Of a stretch of DNA of 64,000 nt, positions 12,139 to 22,656 are shown piece by piece. Under the pieces are notes generated by a model. The model saw nothing but the letters and a program-made list of their open reading frames with translations, had not been told where the DNA came from and ran no database searches. Every line of letters begins with the position of its first letter. The stretch's first letter is position 1. This DNA comes from Macrocystis pyrifera (lineage: Eukaryota; Sar; Phaeophyceae; Laminariales; Laminariaceae), in contig JASSKH010000003.1 in NCBI GenBank assembly GCA_031763025.1, forward strand, positions 11,542,734 to 11,606,733, written 5' to 3'. Made by a program: the position numbers and the translations under genes.

Positions 12139-12616
12139 TTGCCCGCCGACTTTTGGTCACGTTTTCCTTCTCGCCAGCGCCCTTCCTTTTTGGCAGTTCA
12201 GGAGCTTGCTGGCAAAAGACGACTGCACACCACCGACGATGGTATCGTACTGCTCGCCCGACAGCCGTCTCCGCCCCTTGTGCCTGGCATGCAACGGTCG
12301 CACGGCCTGTTTATTGAACGACGAGCCTATTCGCATGCAAGTGCCGCTGCTCATACGCCCCTGGGTCATGCGAGGTTGCCATTCCACAGCTTCCTGCCAT
12401 GTGGGCACCGAGCGCACCCTGCGTATGCTCGAACGTTTCTACTGGTGGATCGGTGAGCGCCTGCCCCCGGTGGTGGCTACGCAGCTGATTGAAGCGTCAA
12501 GCACGGAAAACCTCACGGCAGACATTCCGGTGCCCCATCTTCACGATGCCCTAGCCAGAAGGGCCCAGTATCGCCGTCAGCGTCGATTTCTCCAGTCCTC
12601 TTCCGGTCGCGCCTCG
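12139..12616 (+). pseudogene. Integrase N-terminal zinc-binding region, Ty3/gypsy remnant
   Basis: Two overlapping frames together give a reading typical of the segment ahead of retroviral-type integrase. A DDGIVLLAR strand is seen in one frame. In the other, CHSTASCHVGTERTLRMLER and FYWWIG form the first half of an H-H-C-C zinc finger. The C-x2-C half does not follow in frame, and the next segment is shifted. The copy is clearly dead. It continues into the integrase core remnant. Confidence 0.6.
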
Positions 12617-13510
12617 AGGTAACACCTACATCTTGCTCTTCACTGATCGTTCCAACCGCCGAACCGACATGCTCACAGTCACGGCCTCTGAGTCAGCCGT
12701 GACGGCACGGCTAACATTCTCATCAATCGGGATATTTCCCTCTGGAGATGCCAGTGCAACATAATCTCGGACGGCCTCCGGTTTTGCTCAAAGCTTTCGC
12801 ACGCCGTTTATCAGCTTCTCGGGCTTCGGAAAATTGCCACCGGCTTCTACCATCCAAACGGCAACGATGTGGTGGAACGTGTAAACCACACGATGGCCCA
12901 GATGCTGGCGGTAGTTTTCAACGATCTCCGAAACAACTGGGATGAACAGGTCCCTCACGTCGAATTTGCGCACAGGAGTTGCGTCATCGCCGCCACAGGT
13001 TGGCTTCCCAATGAGGTCCAAATAGGTCGGCTGCCACGCGTCTCTCTCACAATTTTCGAGCGCGCTGGGGTCGCCGGTCACCAGAGCTTGGCCGGCGATC
13101 ACCTCGCCTGCTGCGACTTGGCGACGGACCGCCAGCAGCACGCGTACGATATCGTCCGCGAACACCACGCCCTCACCGTTGCTCGCGTGAACCGCCGCAA
13201 AATCACCCTCTCCGACGCACTGCTCCCGATCCCCAAAACCACCGTTGGTGGCTGGGCATGGGCGTACGACACGGCTGCCACCAACCGTCAGGGCGAAAAG
13301 ACTGACACGGACGCCAAGGTCCTCAAGGCCAAACTCTCACCCAACTGGACGGGCCCCTACAAAGTCCTCGCAGTTGGCTCCTGCTCCTCCGTGGACACCC
13401 AGGACGGGTCCTCTCTCGGTGCTAACCTCCTATATTGGGATCTGCCTTCTTCCGATATGCCCGGCGCTGATGCTCACCGGCATGTGTCGGTCAAAAAGCT
13501 GCAAAGTCCT
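12617..13510 (+). pseudogene. Integrase core and C-terminus, Ty3/gypsy remnant
   Basis: An FTDRSNRRTDMLTVTA segment near 12630-12690 looks like the first beta strands of the DDE core. From 12869 a long frame gives VERVNHTMAQML, where the E is the expected last residue of D,D-35-E, then VPHVEFAHRS and the conserved P-N-E motif. A linker follows, then PNWTGPYKVLAVG, the usual GPY/F-type C-terminal fold. The core between about 12690 and 12869 is scattered over frames. This is established Ty3/gypsy architecture in a decayed copy. Confidence 0.7.
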
Positions 13511-14250
13511 GTGCCAACCCCCTCGGCCGTGGCGACATGCCGAAGTACCTGCCAGCAGGGGGGTTACGCAACATACGCTCAACAACTTCTCCAAACAATC
13601 CACCCCGTACCACATCACCCAAGACGACGTTTCGACTCCTCTTCAATGAGTCAAAGTGGAGAAGGGTAGCGGACACCAATCAGTTGGGGGTCGAGGTCGG
13701 ATCATGGCGGTGATGTACGAGACGCATTGGACGGGACTCTCTCGAACGTCCTGGGAACGGGAAAAGGATTTTCAGCTCTCTCGCCACGACAATTTGCGCC
13801 ACTGGGCCGGCACCCCAAACCAGCACCGCCAAGCAACCGCCTGTACCGCCGAATGTGAATTGGCGCGGCACAACGGGAGTTTTCTCGAAGCAACGGCGAA
13901 CGTTTCCTGGCTCCCGGTTACGGCTGCGTACCGTACGCCGATTGGCTTCACCGATACAGCACCAGTGTGTCTCCCAACGGGGTTCACTTTCGATACAAGG
14001 GCGACGACGGTTAGTGGTGACTGCGGAAAATCAGCGCGACTGCAATGACGGATATTTGGTTCGATTTTGGGGTGACTCGGGACCTATCAAGTTGCTTCTT
14101 TCTCCGGCGCGCCACACGACTTCAACGGGAACTGTACGAACGGGAACTGTACGCGGTTCTTGGTGTGTACAAATACGCTTGGCTGGCGCGTATGCACGAG
14201 GGGGTCCAGCGAAACGTAGATGAATCTCGAGTCGCGGGCGTGGAGAGCTA
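13511..14250 (+). pseudogene. Chromodomain-like and Tudor-like tail of the Ty3/gypsy remnant
   Basis: At 13656-14048 the frame contains YETHWTGLSRTSWEREKDF and a following LRHWAG segment, which resembles the second half of a chromodomain: aromatic residues, WE-x-E, then a helix ending in W. Further on, FRYKGDDG in one frame and YLVRFWGDSGPIKL in another resemble a small Tudor-like barrel. Stops at about 14013 and 14019 and a frame change separate them. Chromodomain tails are established for chromoviruses; the Tudor-like reading is inference. Confidence 0.55.
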
Positions 14251-14499
14251 ATTTATCTCCGTTGCACTCGATTTTTTTTTTTTCCGCTTTCCTGGGTTTC
14301 GACGGATTTTCTTATACTTTTCCGTCGACGCTTTCCGAGCTTTTGGTTCGGAGTTTTTTTTCTTGTCGGTAGGCTTTTGGCGTTTCCTGATTTTTTCTGG
14401 GTCGGGTTGGGGATGGTGGTTCTTGCGTATTCCGTCCTGCCGACCCCCCCCCGCTCAATGCCGGGACATGCTTGGGTATTCGGGCCAATCATTCGTGGC

Positions 14500-15250
14500 A
14501 CAGGACACGTTTGGTGAGTTTATTGTCCGGGTTTACGTGGTTTTACGGCGAGTGCCGTGTTATTCTTCTTCTTCGTCCTGCCGATCTCTCCCCCCCCTCG
14601 GGAGCCGGGGACGATCTAGGTAAAACGGACTACTCATACTGGGGGACATGACTACATTACTTTTGATTCCAACCTTCGCGTTTCCGTCGACACATTCTCG
14701 CCCCACACCCCCCTTACGGGTGGTATGGCAGTGGCTGTCATTAACGTATTACCCTCGCCCCTTATGGGTAGGCATTCCTTTCTTTCCTTACATCGGCGTT
14801 CCTCTATCAGCTTCGTAGCCTTTTGCCGTTCAGAGGTGTGGGGGTGAGTTCTGAGGAGCCGCATATTCGACTCATGTCCTAGTTTGTGGAATCGAGGTTT
14901 CCATGAATTTGTCACATTTTCTGCACATACTGCTCATCAGAGTGGGTTATTGTGTGATGGTACTGCCTTGAATGATGCACAAAGGCCGGTAGTTACCTTG
15001 GTAGAATGTATTGCGATCGTATTTGTAGTACTTGGGAGGCGCGTCTTAGATGGGAAACCAGGGGTTTCCCGCAAAGACGAGGCATCCCGTCAGTCTTCTA
15101 TCGTGCTAAAACAAGGGGCTAAAGCTGCTCTTCTTCTATCTCTAAGCAATCAGCACGCGTCGGCAACATCGAGTACCTGCTCACTAGGCAAAACTGGCAA
15201 GGGATACTCTGTATCCCGTCCTGACCCCTTAAGATCTAACCAAGCCATTT
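14500..15250 (+). repeat. LTR-like repeat downstream of the Ty3/gypsy remnant
   Basis: This stretch aligns over about 700 bases with the minus strand of 33090-32404. Shared blocks include TGCCGTGTTATT..CGTCCTGCCGATC, GTTCAGA(G/A)GTGTGGG, GGAATCG(A/G)(G/A)GTTTCCAT, TGGTACTGC(C/T)TTGAATG and AGGCAAA. Partial copies lie at 33345-33091 and 47724-46663 (minus). Its position right after a gypsy pol tail suggests the 3-prime LTR. Exact LTR ends were not found. Confidence 0.55.
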
Positions 15251-15696
15251 CAGCCCTCGACAACAACTTTAGTGTGTTCTTTATTTTCATATGTATCCCA
15301 AGCATGTCTGCATGTATACACGCACCAGGCATGCATGTTTTACTTTTGTTTTTACTTATACTTTCATCATGTCGGATCGGATCATTCAAACTCCTGCCCT
15401 GCCCTGCCCTCCTCGAAGCATGGGTGCCGGTCACGCGGAGCCCTTGACCGTACACCTGGTAATTATTATTACAACAATGCGATGAAGATCATGTAACCGC
15501 TGCACAGGCTGCGAGAGGGCGTCGCCGATGAGTTAACTTGGAGTGGGGGGGCGACCGACCGGGCTCTACATGGATTGAAGAGCTAGGCTTCGTGTATACT
15601 AGGTTTCCGTTAAAAATCGGTGTCCCTTATTTTTCTTCTTTCTTGGAGTGTTTCGTGAGATATAAACATCGAAGCTCAATTCATGCTGGACATTTA

Positions 15697-15802
15697 TTAC
15701 GGGGGATCATGGTAAATAGGGCCAAATAATGCTAGTAAAATTAGGGAAATATATAGGTTTTTTGTGTGTACTGCAGGTCCTATTTACTATGGTCCCCCGT
15801 AA
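15697..15802 (-). mobile_element. MITE family M1, target of a later insertion at its edge
   Basis: Ends are TTACGGGGGATCATGGTAAA and TTTACTATGGTCCCCCGTAA, with TA flanks. The transposon at 15808 has inserted directly beside it, and its 8-bp target duplication overlaps the last bases of this MITE. The MITE is therefore the older insertion. Confidence 0.82.
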
Positions 15803-15807
15803 TAGTT
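15800..15807. repeat. 8-bp target-site duplication, left
   Basis: TAATAGTT lies immediately before the terminal inverted repeat and recurs exactly at 17588-17595 immediately after the right end. Confidence 0.85.
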
Positions 15808-15834
15808 CACACCTCGGATAACGCAACACTCGGA

Positions 15835-16064
15835 TAACACTTATCTACGTTATGGGGCCTAACACAGAAACGTGGTAACGTACTAACATAGTGTTAGCAC
15901 TAGAGGAGCGATCACGGTAACGCGGTAACACAGTGTTAACTGGAAACCCACGAACGAGCACGAGCCTTAACGTTATGTTGCTGCTCGGTCTCGTCCAGCT
16001 ATGGTAAAGTAACATTATGTTATGCCGTGATCGGTCCTTGAACTAACACCGTAACTCAGTGTTA
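15835..16064 (+). repeat. Palindrome array A, 42-bp pitch
   Basis: Thirteen-base palindromes or near matches start at 15884, 15926, 15968, 16010 and 16052, exactly 42 bases apart, with a degenerate one near 15842. Most carry an extra TAAC half-site 8 bases upstream, giving TAAC-N4-TAAC-N5-GTTA. The intervening bases are not conserved. Confidence 0.85.
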
Positions 16065-16236
16065 GGCTTTGACCAAACACGTACGTATAACGTTACCATG
16101 TTCGCCAGCACTACTAACACATAACATTGTGTTACAGATAACACACTAACGTAACATAACGCAATGGCCAGCACTACTAACACTACGTTATCTGGACCCT
16201 CCATCCGATTGCCTTAGGGTCGGATAACGTAACACT

Positions 16237-16560
16237 TAACGTACGTTAGATACGTTACAGTCTTAGCCGGCCCATACGTAACATTATGTTAGGATGTTAG
16301 CCTAAACGCGGAAGTCTCGGTAACATTGTGTTACGGTGTTACCGTCAGTAAAGATCTGATGGTAACATTCCGTTACCGTGTTACCATAACAAACAATCCG
16401 GGTCTAACCATATGTTACTGAGTTACCGTTGGGGCCGAAGTCGTTCTAACGTGATGTTACTACGTTACCCTTTGGATCTTCCCGAGATCTAACATGTGTT
16501 ACCTGTGTTAGTGGTGAAGCGGGCGTGTGGGAGTAACATAGCGTAGCCGTGTTATCCAAT
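16237..16560 (-). repeat. Palindrome array B, 42-bp pitch, opposite polarity
   Basis: Sites start at 16237, 16279, 16321, 16363, 16405, 16447, 16490 and 16533, spaced 42-43 bases. The extra half-site is now downstream (TAAC-N5-GTTA-N(4-5)-GTTA), so this array is array A in inverse orientation. The zone 16088-16190 between them has irregular spacing. Confidence 0.85.
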
Positions 16561-16733
16561 TTCGCCGACATCCTAGTAGGGGATACCTACAAAAATATCC
16601 CCGGGGGAGGATAGCATGGCATCCCCGGTAAAAAAAAAACGCCTCCATATTTTAAAACCCCAAAACAGGGGATATTTAGGAGGGATCCCAGCGAAAAAAA
16701 ACGCCTCATTTGTGTTTGTGGAAACCCCGCCAG
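16561..16733. repeat. Motif-free central segment with a degenerate direct repeat
   Basis: TAAC/GTTA words are absent. The segment has two diverged copies of GGGGATA..(G/A)GGAGG(A/G)AT..AAAAAAAACGCCTC, starting near 16579 and 16672. Confidence 0.6.
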
Positions 16734-17560
16734 TATGTTATGCATGTATAACACTTTTCGTTATCCATCTATAACGTAATCTGCACACTCGCACGTACGA
16801 GTTAACACGGCATTAACATATTGTTGACTTTAGACTGGGGGTGTACGTTATGTACTAACTTGTGTCACTAAATACATCGCATACGAGTTAACAACATTAA
16901 CATAATGCTTTTAATAGTGTTTTATCGATCATACACGTTATCCGTTTGACGTATGTTATGTTGTTATGGTAGCAAGACTTCCGTAATACCCTCACATAAC
17001 GTCACTCGAAACGGACTGCTGCTGCGGCTGATACGGTAACATAATGTTAACGTTGTATTGACCATATACGTCATCCCTCTAACGTGTGTTACTATAGCCC
17101 CTAGGAATTTCACTAACACACTAACGTAGTGTTATGTACGCGTTTATTTGGCCGTGTACGTTATCCGTCGAAAGGGTGTTACGGTAGCACGAAGAATCCC
17201 GCTGACACACTAACGTAACGTTACTCGCTACGGGCTGATGCCACTAACACGGTAACAGAACGTTAACGTTTAATTGACCATGTACGTTATCCCTTCAACG
17301 TGTGTTACGATAGCCACCAGGAATTCCGCCAACACGCTAACATAGTGTTACTCGCTATGGGCTGCATACCCTAACACCGTAACACATATACTGCGGTCAG
17401 TACGAGATCAAGGAAACACTCTAACACATTGTTACGCGATCGCCCGCCAATATCAAAACACACTAACACTATGTTATCACAAAATCCAGAAAGTAGTTAA
17501 CGTAGCAACGTCATGTTACGTTTTTTTTTTTTTCGCTGACGCCCAACATTAACATAAAAC
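16734..17560. repeat. Palindrome array C with longer nested units
   Basis: A longer unit starting TGACCATGTACGTTATCC and containing AACGTGTGTTAC(G/T)ATAGC recurs near 16925, 17059, 17149 and 17275. In-phase TAAC-N5-GTTA sites occur at 17211 and 17253, then at 17338, 17380, 17422, 17464 and 17506, again 42 bases apart. Confidence 0.8.
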
Positions 17561-17587
17561 GTTAAGTGTTACGATATCCCAGGTGTG

Positions 17588-17595
17588 TAATAGTT
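17588..17595. repeat. 8-bp target-site duplication, right
   Basis: TAATAGTT, identical to 15800-15807. Confidence 0.85.
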
Positions 17596-17805
17596 GCAGA
17601 ATGGCAAAAAAAAACACGAAAACGAAAAGAAAGGAGCTAGGACAGCAAAAAAAAATGCAGTAGTAGATGGAGCTCTAGCCGGAAGCAGGTACAGAAAGGA
17701 CTTACACGTACACCTCGTGTACAGTAGGGCTCTTTTTGTGTCCGTAGTTTTCATCTTTCGTAGGGCTTCATTCGTGATCAACGTTGAAGCTCATCATGCA
17801 TGCTA

Positions 17806-17910
17806 TTACGGGGGACCATAGTAAATAGGACCTACGGCACACACAAAAACCTATATATTTACCATTTTTTGCTAATAATATTTGGTTCTATTTACTATGG
17901 TCCCCCGTGG
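17806..17910 (+). mobile_element. MITE family M1
   Basis: Ends TTACGGGGGACCATAGTAAA and TTTACTATGGTCCCCCGTGG, with TA at 17804-17805 and 17911-17912. Confidence 0.8.
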
Positions 17911-18100
17911 TACACATTCTCGGATGGCGAGAAATAACATTGATCATGCTGCTCCATTATCACAGGAGTGTTTGTTGGAACATACGATATAGAAAATATA
18001 TACTACTGTTGTAGCAGTATCACAATTGTCAGCGTATTTTAATTGTGTTGGCGTTATACGGAAGTATGGGGAAAATGTCAAAGACACGGAGGCCATTTTT

Positions 18101-18314
18101 TTACGGGGGACCATAATAAATAGGACCTACGATAACACCAAAACCTATATATATATTATTACAGGGGTACATAGTTAACAGGACCTACGGTATACATAAA
18201 AACCTATATATTTACCTATTTTTACTAACAAAATTTGGTCCCGTTAACTATGGACCCCCGTAATACCTATTATTAGTAACATTATTTAGTCCTATTTACT
18301 ATGGTCCCCCGTAA
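18101..18314 (+). mobile_element. MITE family M1 interrupted by a second copy
   Basis: The outer ends TTACGGGGGACCATAATAAA and TTTACTATGGTCCCCCGTAA are 214 bases apart because a second member lies at 18159-18263. The outer right arm resumes after it. Confidence 0.8.
18159..18263 (+). mobile_element. Inner MITE (M1, GTTAACAGG subtype) nested in the previous one
   Basis: TTACAGGGGTACATAGTTAA to GTTAACTATGGACCCCCGTAA-type end, flanked by TA (18157-18158 and 18264-18265). The subtype differs from the host copy, so insertion is simpler to explain than tandem duplication. Confidence 0.8.
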
Positions 18315-18369
18315 ATAGTGCCCCGAGGTTGCGCCCCCCCCCCCGCGAAGTTGATCCTTTTACCTGGAC

Positions 18370-18560
18370 AACAACATTTTAACGTTCACAACGGGTTCTG
18401 CCGTGATCCTTGGTGACACTTTCCCTCCGAATAACGGAAAGGCCCCGCCACATTCTGTTTTCAACGGTTGAACGGAATCCTTAAGGCCCCTTTCCCGCCA
18501 AACGAAAAGGCCCGCCACCCGTTTTTACATTTAAACCGATCCTGTGACAACAATTGCTCT
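18370..18560. repeat. Diverged tandem repeat of about 72 bp
   Basis: CTTTCCC(T/G)CC(G/A)AA..CG(G)AAAAGGCCC(C)GCCAC and ATT(T)..AACCG/GAACGGAATCCT blocks recur at about 72-bp steps, two to three copies. Confidence 0.45.
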
Positions 18561-18599
18561 CCGAACGAAGACCAACCACGCTATCTATTCTGTTGATAT

Positions 18600-20060
18600 C
18601 ATGAACAAGTAAACAAGTTTTCAAGCGGGCAACTTTCCTGCTTCTAGAACGGCAAGGTGATGCCTGTGTGTGACCTTAGTATTAATTGAGCAACACGTCA
18701 AATACGTTGGTTGATACACATTTTTAATAATATTTTCGTATTTTGTTTGCGGCAGCGTTTCTCTGCTTGCTTGACTACGAGTCGGAAGGACATGGATGGG
18801 CCATCGTGACACCGCCGTGCGCGCCGATGATCTTTTTGCAGACGAGAGAGCGCTATCATGCACGGGCAGGGGTACGGGATAGGGGACGACGGGAAGGGTA
18901 TATATATTCATTAGTCCTACGTAACACCAGGACACCTAACAAGAAAATAAACAGGTTTCGCTGTTCCAGGTTAGATTTCTTGTTGTTGAGGATGGATGCG
19001 TTGTACACCGCGGCACTCTTAACTATCAGCACAACGACTCCCGAATCCCTTCTTTTCGTGCGAAAGCTCAGCCTGCATTTCTCACTGCGCCGTTTTCCTA
19101 TTTTATATTTTATTTTTTTTGGCCACCAGGCAATGAACGTACCAGGTATACTCGTAGCACTTAAGCACTTGTTCCAAGCATACCACCCACACGTCCACGT
19201 GTAAAAGGGGATCAAGAGTCCAACAGTGACGTCAGACATCGTAAAAGTGTTTGCAATCCGACCTGTGGATGCTTGACGAAACGACAAACAGTAGAAAAAA
19301 ACCCCGTAAACCCCGCTCCGAAAATAATGAATAGACAGGGGTCCTGTATTGTTGCAGTTAGCCCGTCTATTATTATCAGGCTTGCCATCATCCGACAAAG
19401 TGCAGCATGAGGCTTCACCGTTGATACAATCTAAACATTCCTGAGAGAAGAAATACCCGGATACAAAGGAAACCTATGTGCACAAGGTCTATCTGTCTTC
19501 AATGTCTACTTCCCTTTTATGCCCATCTACTAGTATCAATACCACTCACTGCAAAAAAAAAAACAAATCCGACTCCAATTCCAAGCAGTTTGCACCCAAA
19601 ACGCGGTCACACCCACCCGCAGCTCTGGACGTTCACGCTGCTCCTGGGCAGCAGTAGGTAACACCCATACAGTTATACCTGTCTGTAGTATTAATAGTTG
19701 TTGCTGCTGCAGTCGTCGCTTTTTTAACGTCAATTTTTCACTCTGAAAGAAGTCCGACGATTTTTTCCCCCCTGTTTTTCAAAGGTTGTACTTGTAGATG
19801 TGCTCTATAATACTATATACCTACTTGGTAGGAAGCTAAACGAAGGTTGTATAGGAGAGGGGCAGTGTCAGCGTGTGTGTGCTCTGGGCGGTGATTTTTT
19901 TTTTTTTTTTTTTAGATTCTTCTTCTCGAGTGGCACTTGGAAAAAAAAACAAGGCTGTGGTTCTGGTTATTATTCCTTGCTTTTCTTGCCCTTTCAGCCG
20001 TAGATACAGCAGTAGTGGGTAGCACTACATACGGCGTATACGACAACTGTTCTGTGCTGT
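18600..20060. other. No gene recognised
   Basis: Short frames occur on both strands, with T-runs near 19893-19911. No splice-consistent exon was identified. Confidence 0.45.
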
Positions 20061-20067
20061 TGTAGTA

Positions 20068-20218
20068 TTACGGGGGACCTATAGAGTAAACAAGACCAAA
20101 TATTGTTATTACGGGGGTTCATAGTTAATAGGACCTATGGTGTACATGAATATATTTACCTATTTTTACTAACAATATTTGGTCCTATTTACTATGCCCC
20201 CCCGTAATAGTAAAATTA

Positions 20219-20254
<36 letters not shown>

Positions 20255-20294
20255 GTGTGTACCGTCACGTCCTCCTTGCTATGATCCCCCGTAC
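20068..20294 (-). mobile_element. MITE family M1 interrupted by a second copy
   Basis: The left end TTACGGGGGACCTATAGAGT and a decayed right end near 20294 (GATCCCCCGTA) enclose a second member at 20109-20207. The remaining right arm also contains a TA microsatellite at 20226-20252. Confidence 0.7.
20109..20207 (+). mobile_element. Inner MITE (M1, GTTAATAGG subtype)
   Basis: It runs from TTACGGGGGTTCATAGTTAA to CTATGCCCCCCCGTAA and is flanked by TA. It inserted after a TTGT of the host copy. Confidence 0.75.
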
Positions 20295-20641
20295 GTAGTA
20301 GTCGTGTGCGGCAATGGCGGTGCTGTTGGATACTGACAGCATTCCGGACAGCAACGCCGTACGTAACCAGTAGCATGCAGTAGTATACAGCAGCGCAGAG
20401 GTGGGAGAGTCCAGTTCGGCTGTGGCCTGCGTAGTTCCCGAATACTCGTCGGCCTGTGTAGCTCTATCGCGCGCTTGATGTATATAGTGCAGCACTACAC
20501 ACAATAGCATCGGTGACACTTTTATTCTATTCGTCGTACGTACGTGACAGGTACTATAGGCGTGCGTCTTCTGTTTTTTTTCTTGCACATTTAATTGGTG
20601 TGCACACCGTCGCGGCGGAAGCGATCGAGGGCGCCTCTGTA

Positions 20642-20757
20642 TTACGGGAGACCATATTGAAAATAAGACCAAATATTATTACTGCAGTAAAAATATGTTT
20701 ATACATAGGTTTTTGTGTGTACCGTAGGTCCTATTTACTATCCCACCCCCTCCGTAG
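20642..20757 (-). mobile_element. MITE family M1, diverged
   Basis: TTACGGGAGACCATATTGAA on the left and CCTATTTACTATC..CCTCCGTAG on the right, with a few small insertions and TA flanks. Confidence 0.7.
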
Positions 20758-21000
20758 TAGTAGAACGCGGCACTACCGTGTACCAATCTGTCCCATAATA
20801 TAATCACCGGTTTCACAATTATTTTTAAAACAAACTGTTCTTATATTTAGGTACAGAGTGGTACCATTAATAGTTGGCGGCGAGTGTTAAGGGGGGAACG
20901 ACACATGGGCGGAATGGTGCTACAGGGGAGGTACGGCACAGGCAGGCTACGTATATATACCCCTGATTTCACTGCGTATCGCGTTTGGGCCACTCGACCG

Positions 21001-21139
21001 ATGAGTGACCCTGCACCTCGCTACAAAGAGCTTGACGAAAGCATATTTGGTTGACGCAGCGTATCTGAACGATCCCTCGGCGGTACATGCCGTGCAACCT
21101 AAAAAGCATCATCACAAGTTCGAGACTGCGGTGAAATAG
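21001..21139 (+). pseudogene. Short frameshifted coding remnant, family unknown
   Basis: MSDPAPRYKELDESIFG reads in one frame up to a TGA at 21052. One base back, LVDAAYLNDPSAVHAVQPKK and a histidine/lysine tail continue to TAG at 21137-21139. The two halves join naturally at one frameshift, which suggests a real protein end that has decayed. I do not recognise it. Confidence 0.35.
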
Positions 21140-21403
21140 GGTAGTCACCCGGCCGAGGGGCTCCGATGAGCGGCTGAAACAAATGACCTTAATTGAACCC
21201 CCCTAGCGCAGCAGGGACTCGAGGATCCATGGCGAGTAAGGAAGGGTGGTCGAAAAGGAGCGCCTGTTGTTGTAGATCGTCTCGCTCGGTGACCATCTGA
21301 TGGGTTTCATTTTCGAGGAGGCCGTCCCTCTTCGATCTCCGACTGCGGGATCGCCAAGAGGGTAGAAGGAGAGGGAGGGGGAGGGGGTTTCTCTCGTGTC
21401 ATC

Positions 21404-21428
21404 GGAGGGGGGGGGGGGGGGGGGGGAA
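21404..21428. repeat. Poly(G) run
   Basis: A G tract of about 20 bases with no recognisable element next to it. Confidence 0.9.
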
Positions 21429-22147
21429 GCGGGGCGAGTGCCAGATCCACACCCATATCCTGGGGATGGAGCCTGGACGTGGCATAGGAGCCGATAGCCG
21501 AGGGTTAGAAAGGCGTGTAAATAAGAGGAGATCGGAGAAAATAAGGCAACGGGTGGGGTAGGTCGAAGTTAAGCCGCACACAAGTAACGAAAGGAGATAC
21601 ATGCATTTCATATGTGTATATATAGACTTGGTGTAATATCAAGCATTCCTCGTTCAATTTGGTTCCCATGGGAGGTTTGGTTCTTCTTTCTGTCTCTGCC
21701 GTCGACGCCAGTGTTAAGTGTAGGGGCGGTATGGACCTAGGGACCGACTGTTGCTGGCAGGGCTGCCTCTGTGGCTCTGCTCTGCCTCTCACGCAAGGCT
21801 CTAGACGATGCTTGGAAGTTATAGGTTATTGTATTAATTGCCTGCTAGCCTCGCCGAAGCCCTCTGTGAACGAAGGGGCGTGACGTTCATCAGCCAGCCA
21901 GGCAGGTGATAACGCCTGCCACGCATGATGAGGGGACACTTGCTACAAACCATAACGCCGCAAACGAAGAGAGTGGATACCAAAACAGAAGTAGCTGCAT
22001 GCATATTAATGAGTGAAAGCCGTTGACGTGTACGCTGCCCCTTGACGCCTGCCAAACAAAAACGAGATACAAAGAACAGGCCGTGTAGCTGGGACCACAA
22101 CTACAATCCGTTGTACCTCGACAAGGATTACCCTCTGCTTAGATATC

Positions 22148-22300
22148 GAACGATGATTTAGCCCGGTAGCCAGCAGTAGTTTGTAACACCTTCACGTTGG
22201 GCGTCGTGGGCAGGGACACGGGCTCGAATCTCACCTTGAACGTGTTCGTTTGCTGTAGAAACGCTTTTGCGTGCGTCCCTGCTGTAGAAAGCATGTCTAA
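22148..22300 (-). CDS. Possible terminal exon, family unknown
   Basis: On the minus strand an ACCAG acceptor precedes a frame reading RLDMLSTAGTHAKAFLQQ, then FEPVSLPTTPNVKVLQTTAG and a TAA stop. Composition looks protein-like, whereas the overlapping plus-strand frame does not. There is no partner exon nearby and no known domain. Confidence 0.3.
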
Positions 22301-22656
22301 CCTGGTTCCTGGTTCCCCGGGTTTTGAAACCAAGCGGATAGTTCCACGTGCGGCCGTATGCGGTACCGTTACGTCCCAAAGATCCCACCGTTCAGAAGCG
22401 GGGGGGGGGGATAAATGTTATAAGGAATAGCCTGGGCCTGGTCTGGGTGGTAGATCGGTGTTCTAAAGTCTACGAAATAGCTCAGTAGGTATCACCTTCG
22501 CCACCTAACCCGTGAACTAGTTTAGTTACCACGGGCAAGACCATGTATATATATATGCCTATGGTATTACCGTATTAAGTAATGTGATATCATCGCCAAC
22601 AACAACAACAACAGCAACCGCAAGCAACAACAGCCCTGCGGCCCAAGCAGCGCATG

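Larger units (their letters stand above)
15808..17587. mobile_element. 1,780-bp non-autonomous DNA transposon with periodic TAAC-N5-GTTA palindromes
   Basis: The left end CACACCTCGGATAACGCAAC matches the inverted right end CACACCTGGGATATCGTAAC, 19 of 22 positions over 15808-15829 against 17566-17587. Both ends are flanked by TAATAGTT. Inside there is no open frame of 60 codons on either strand; TAA and TTA words cut every frame. The interior is filled with the palindrome TAAC-N5-GTTA and single TAAC or GTTA half-sites. An 8-bp duplication with short imperfect inverted ends fits the hAT superfamily best, where transposase is known to bind subterminal repeats. The family call is inference. No transposase source is in the window. 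Confidence 0.8.

Noticed and set aside
15808-17587. CRISPR array
   Set aside because: The 42-bp pitch invites the idea, but the repeated part is only a 13-base degenerate palindrome, polarity switches, and the whole lies between inverted ends and an 8-bp target duplication in a eukaryotic context.
21180-21360. Minus-strand coiled-coil-like segment (LLENETHQMVTERDDLQQQA)
   Set aside because: Only about 50 codons long, without splice sites or a stop pattern that would define an exon.
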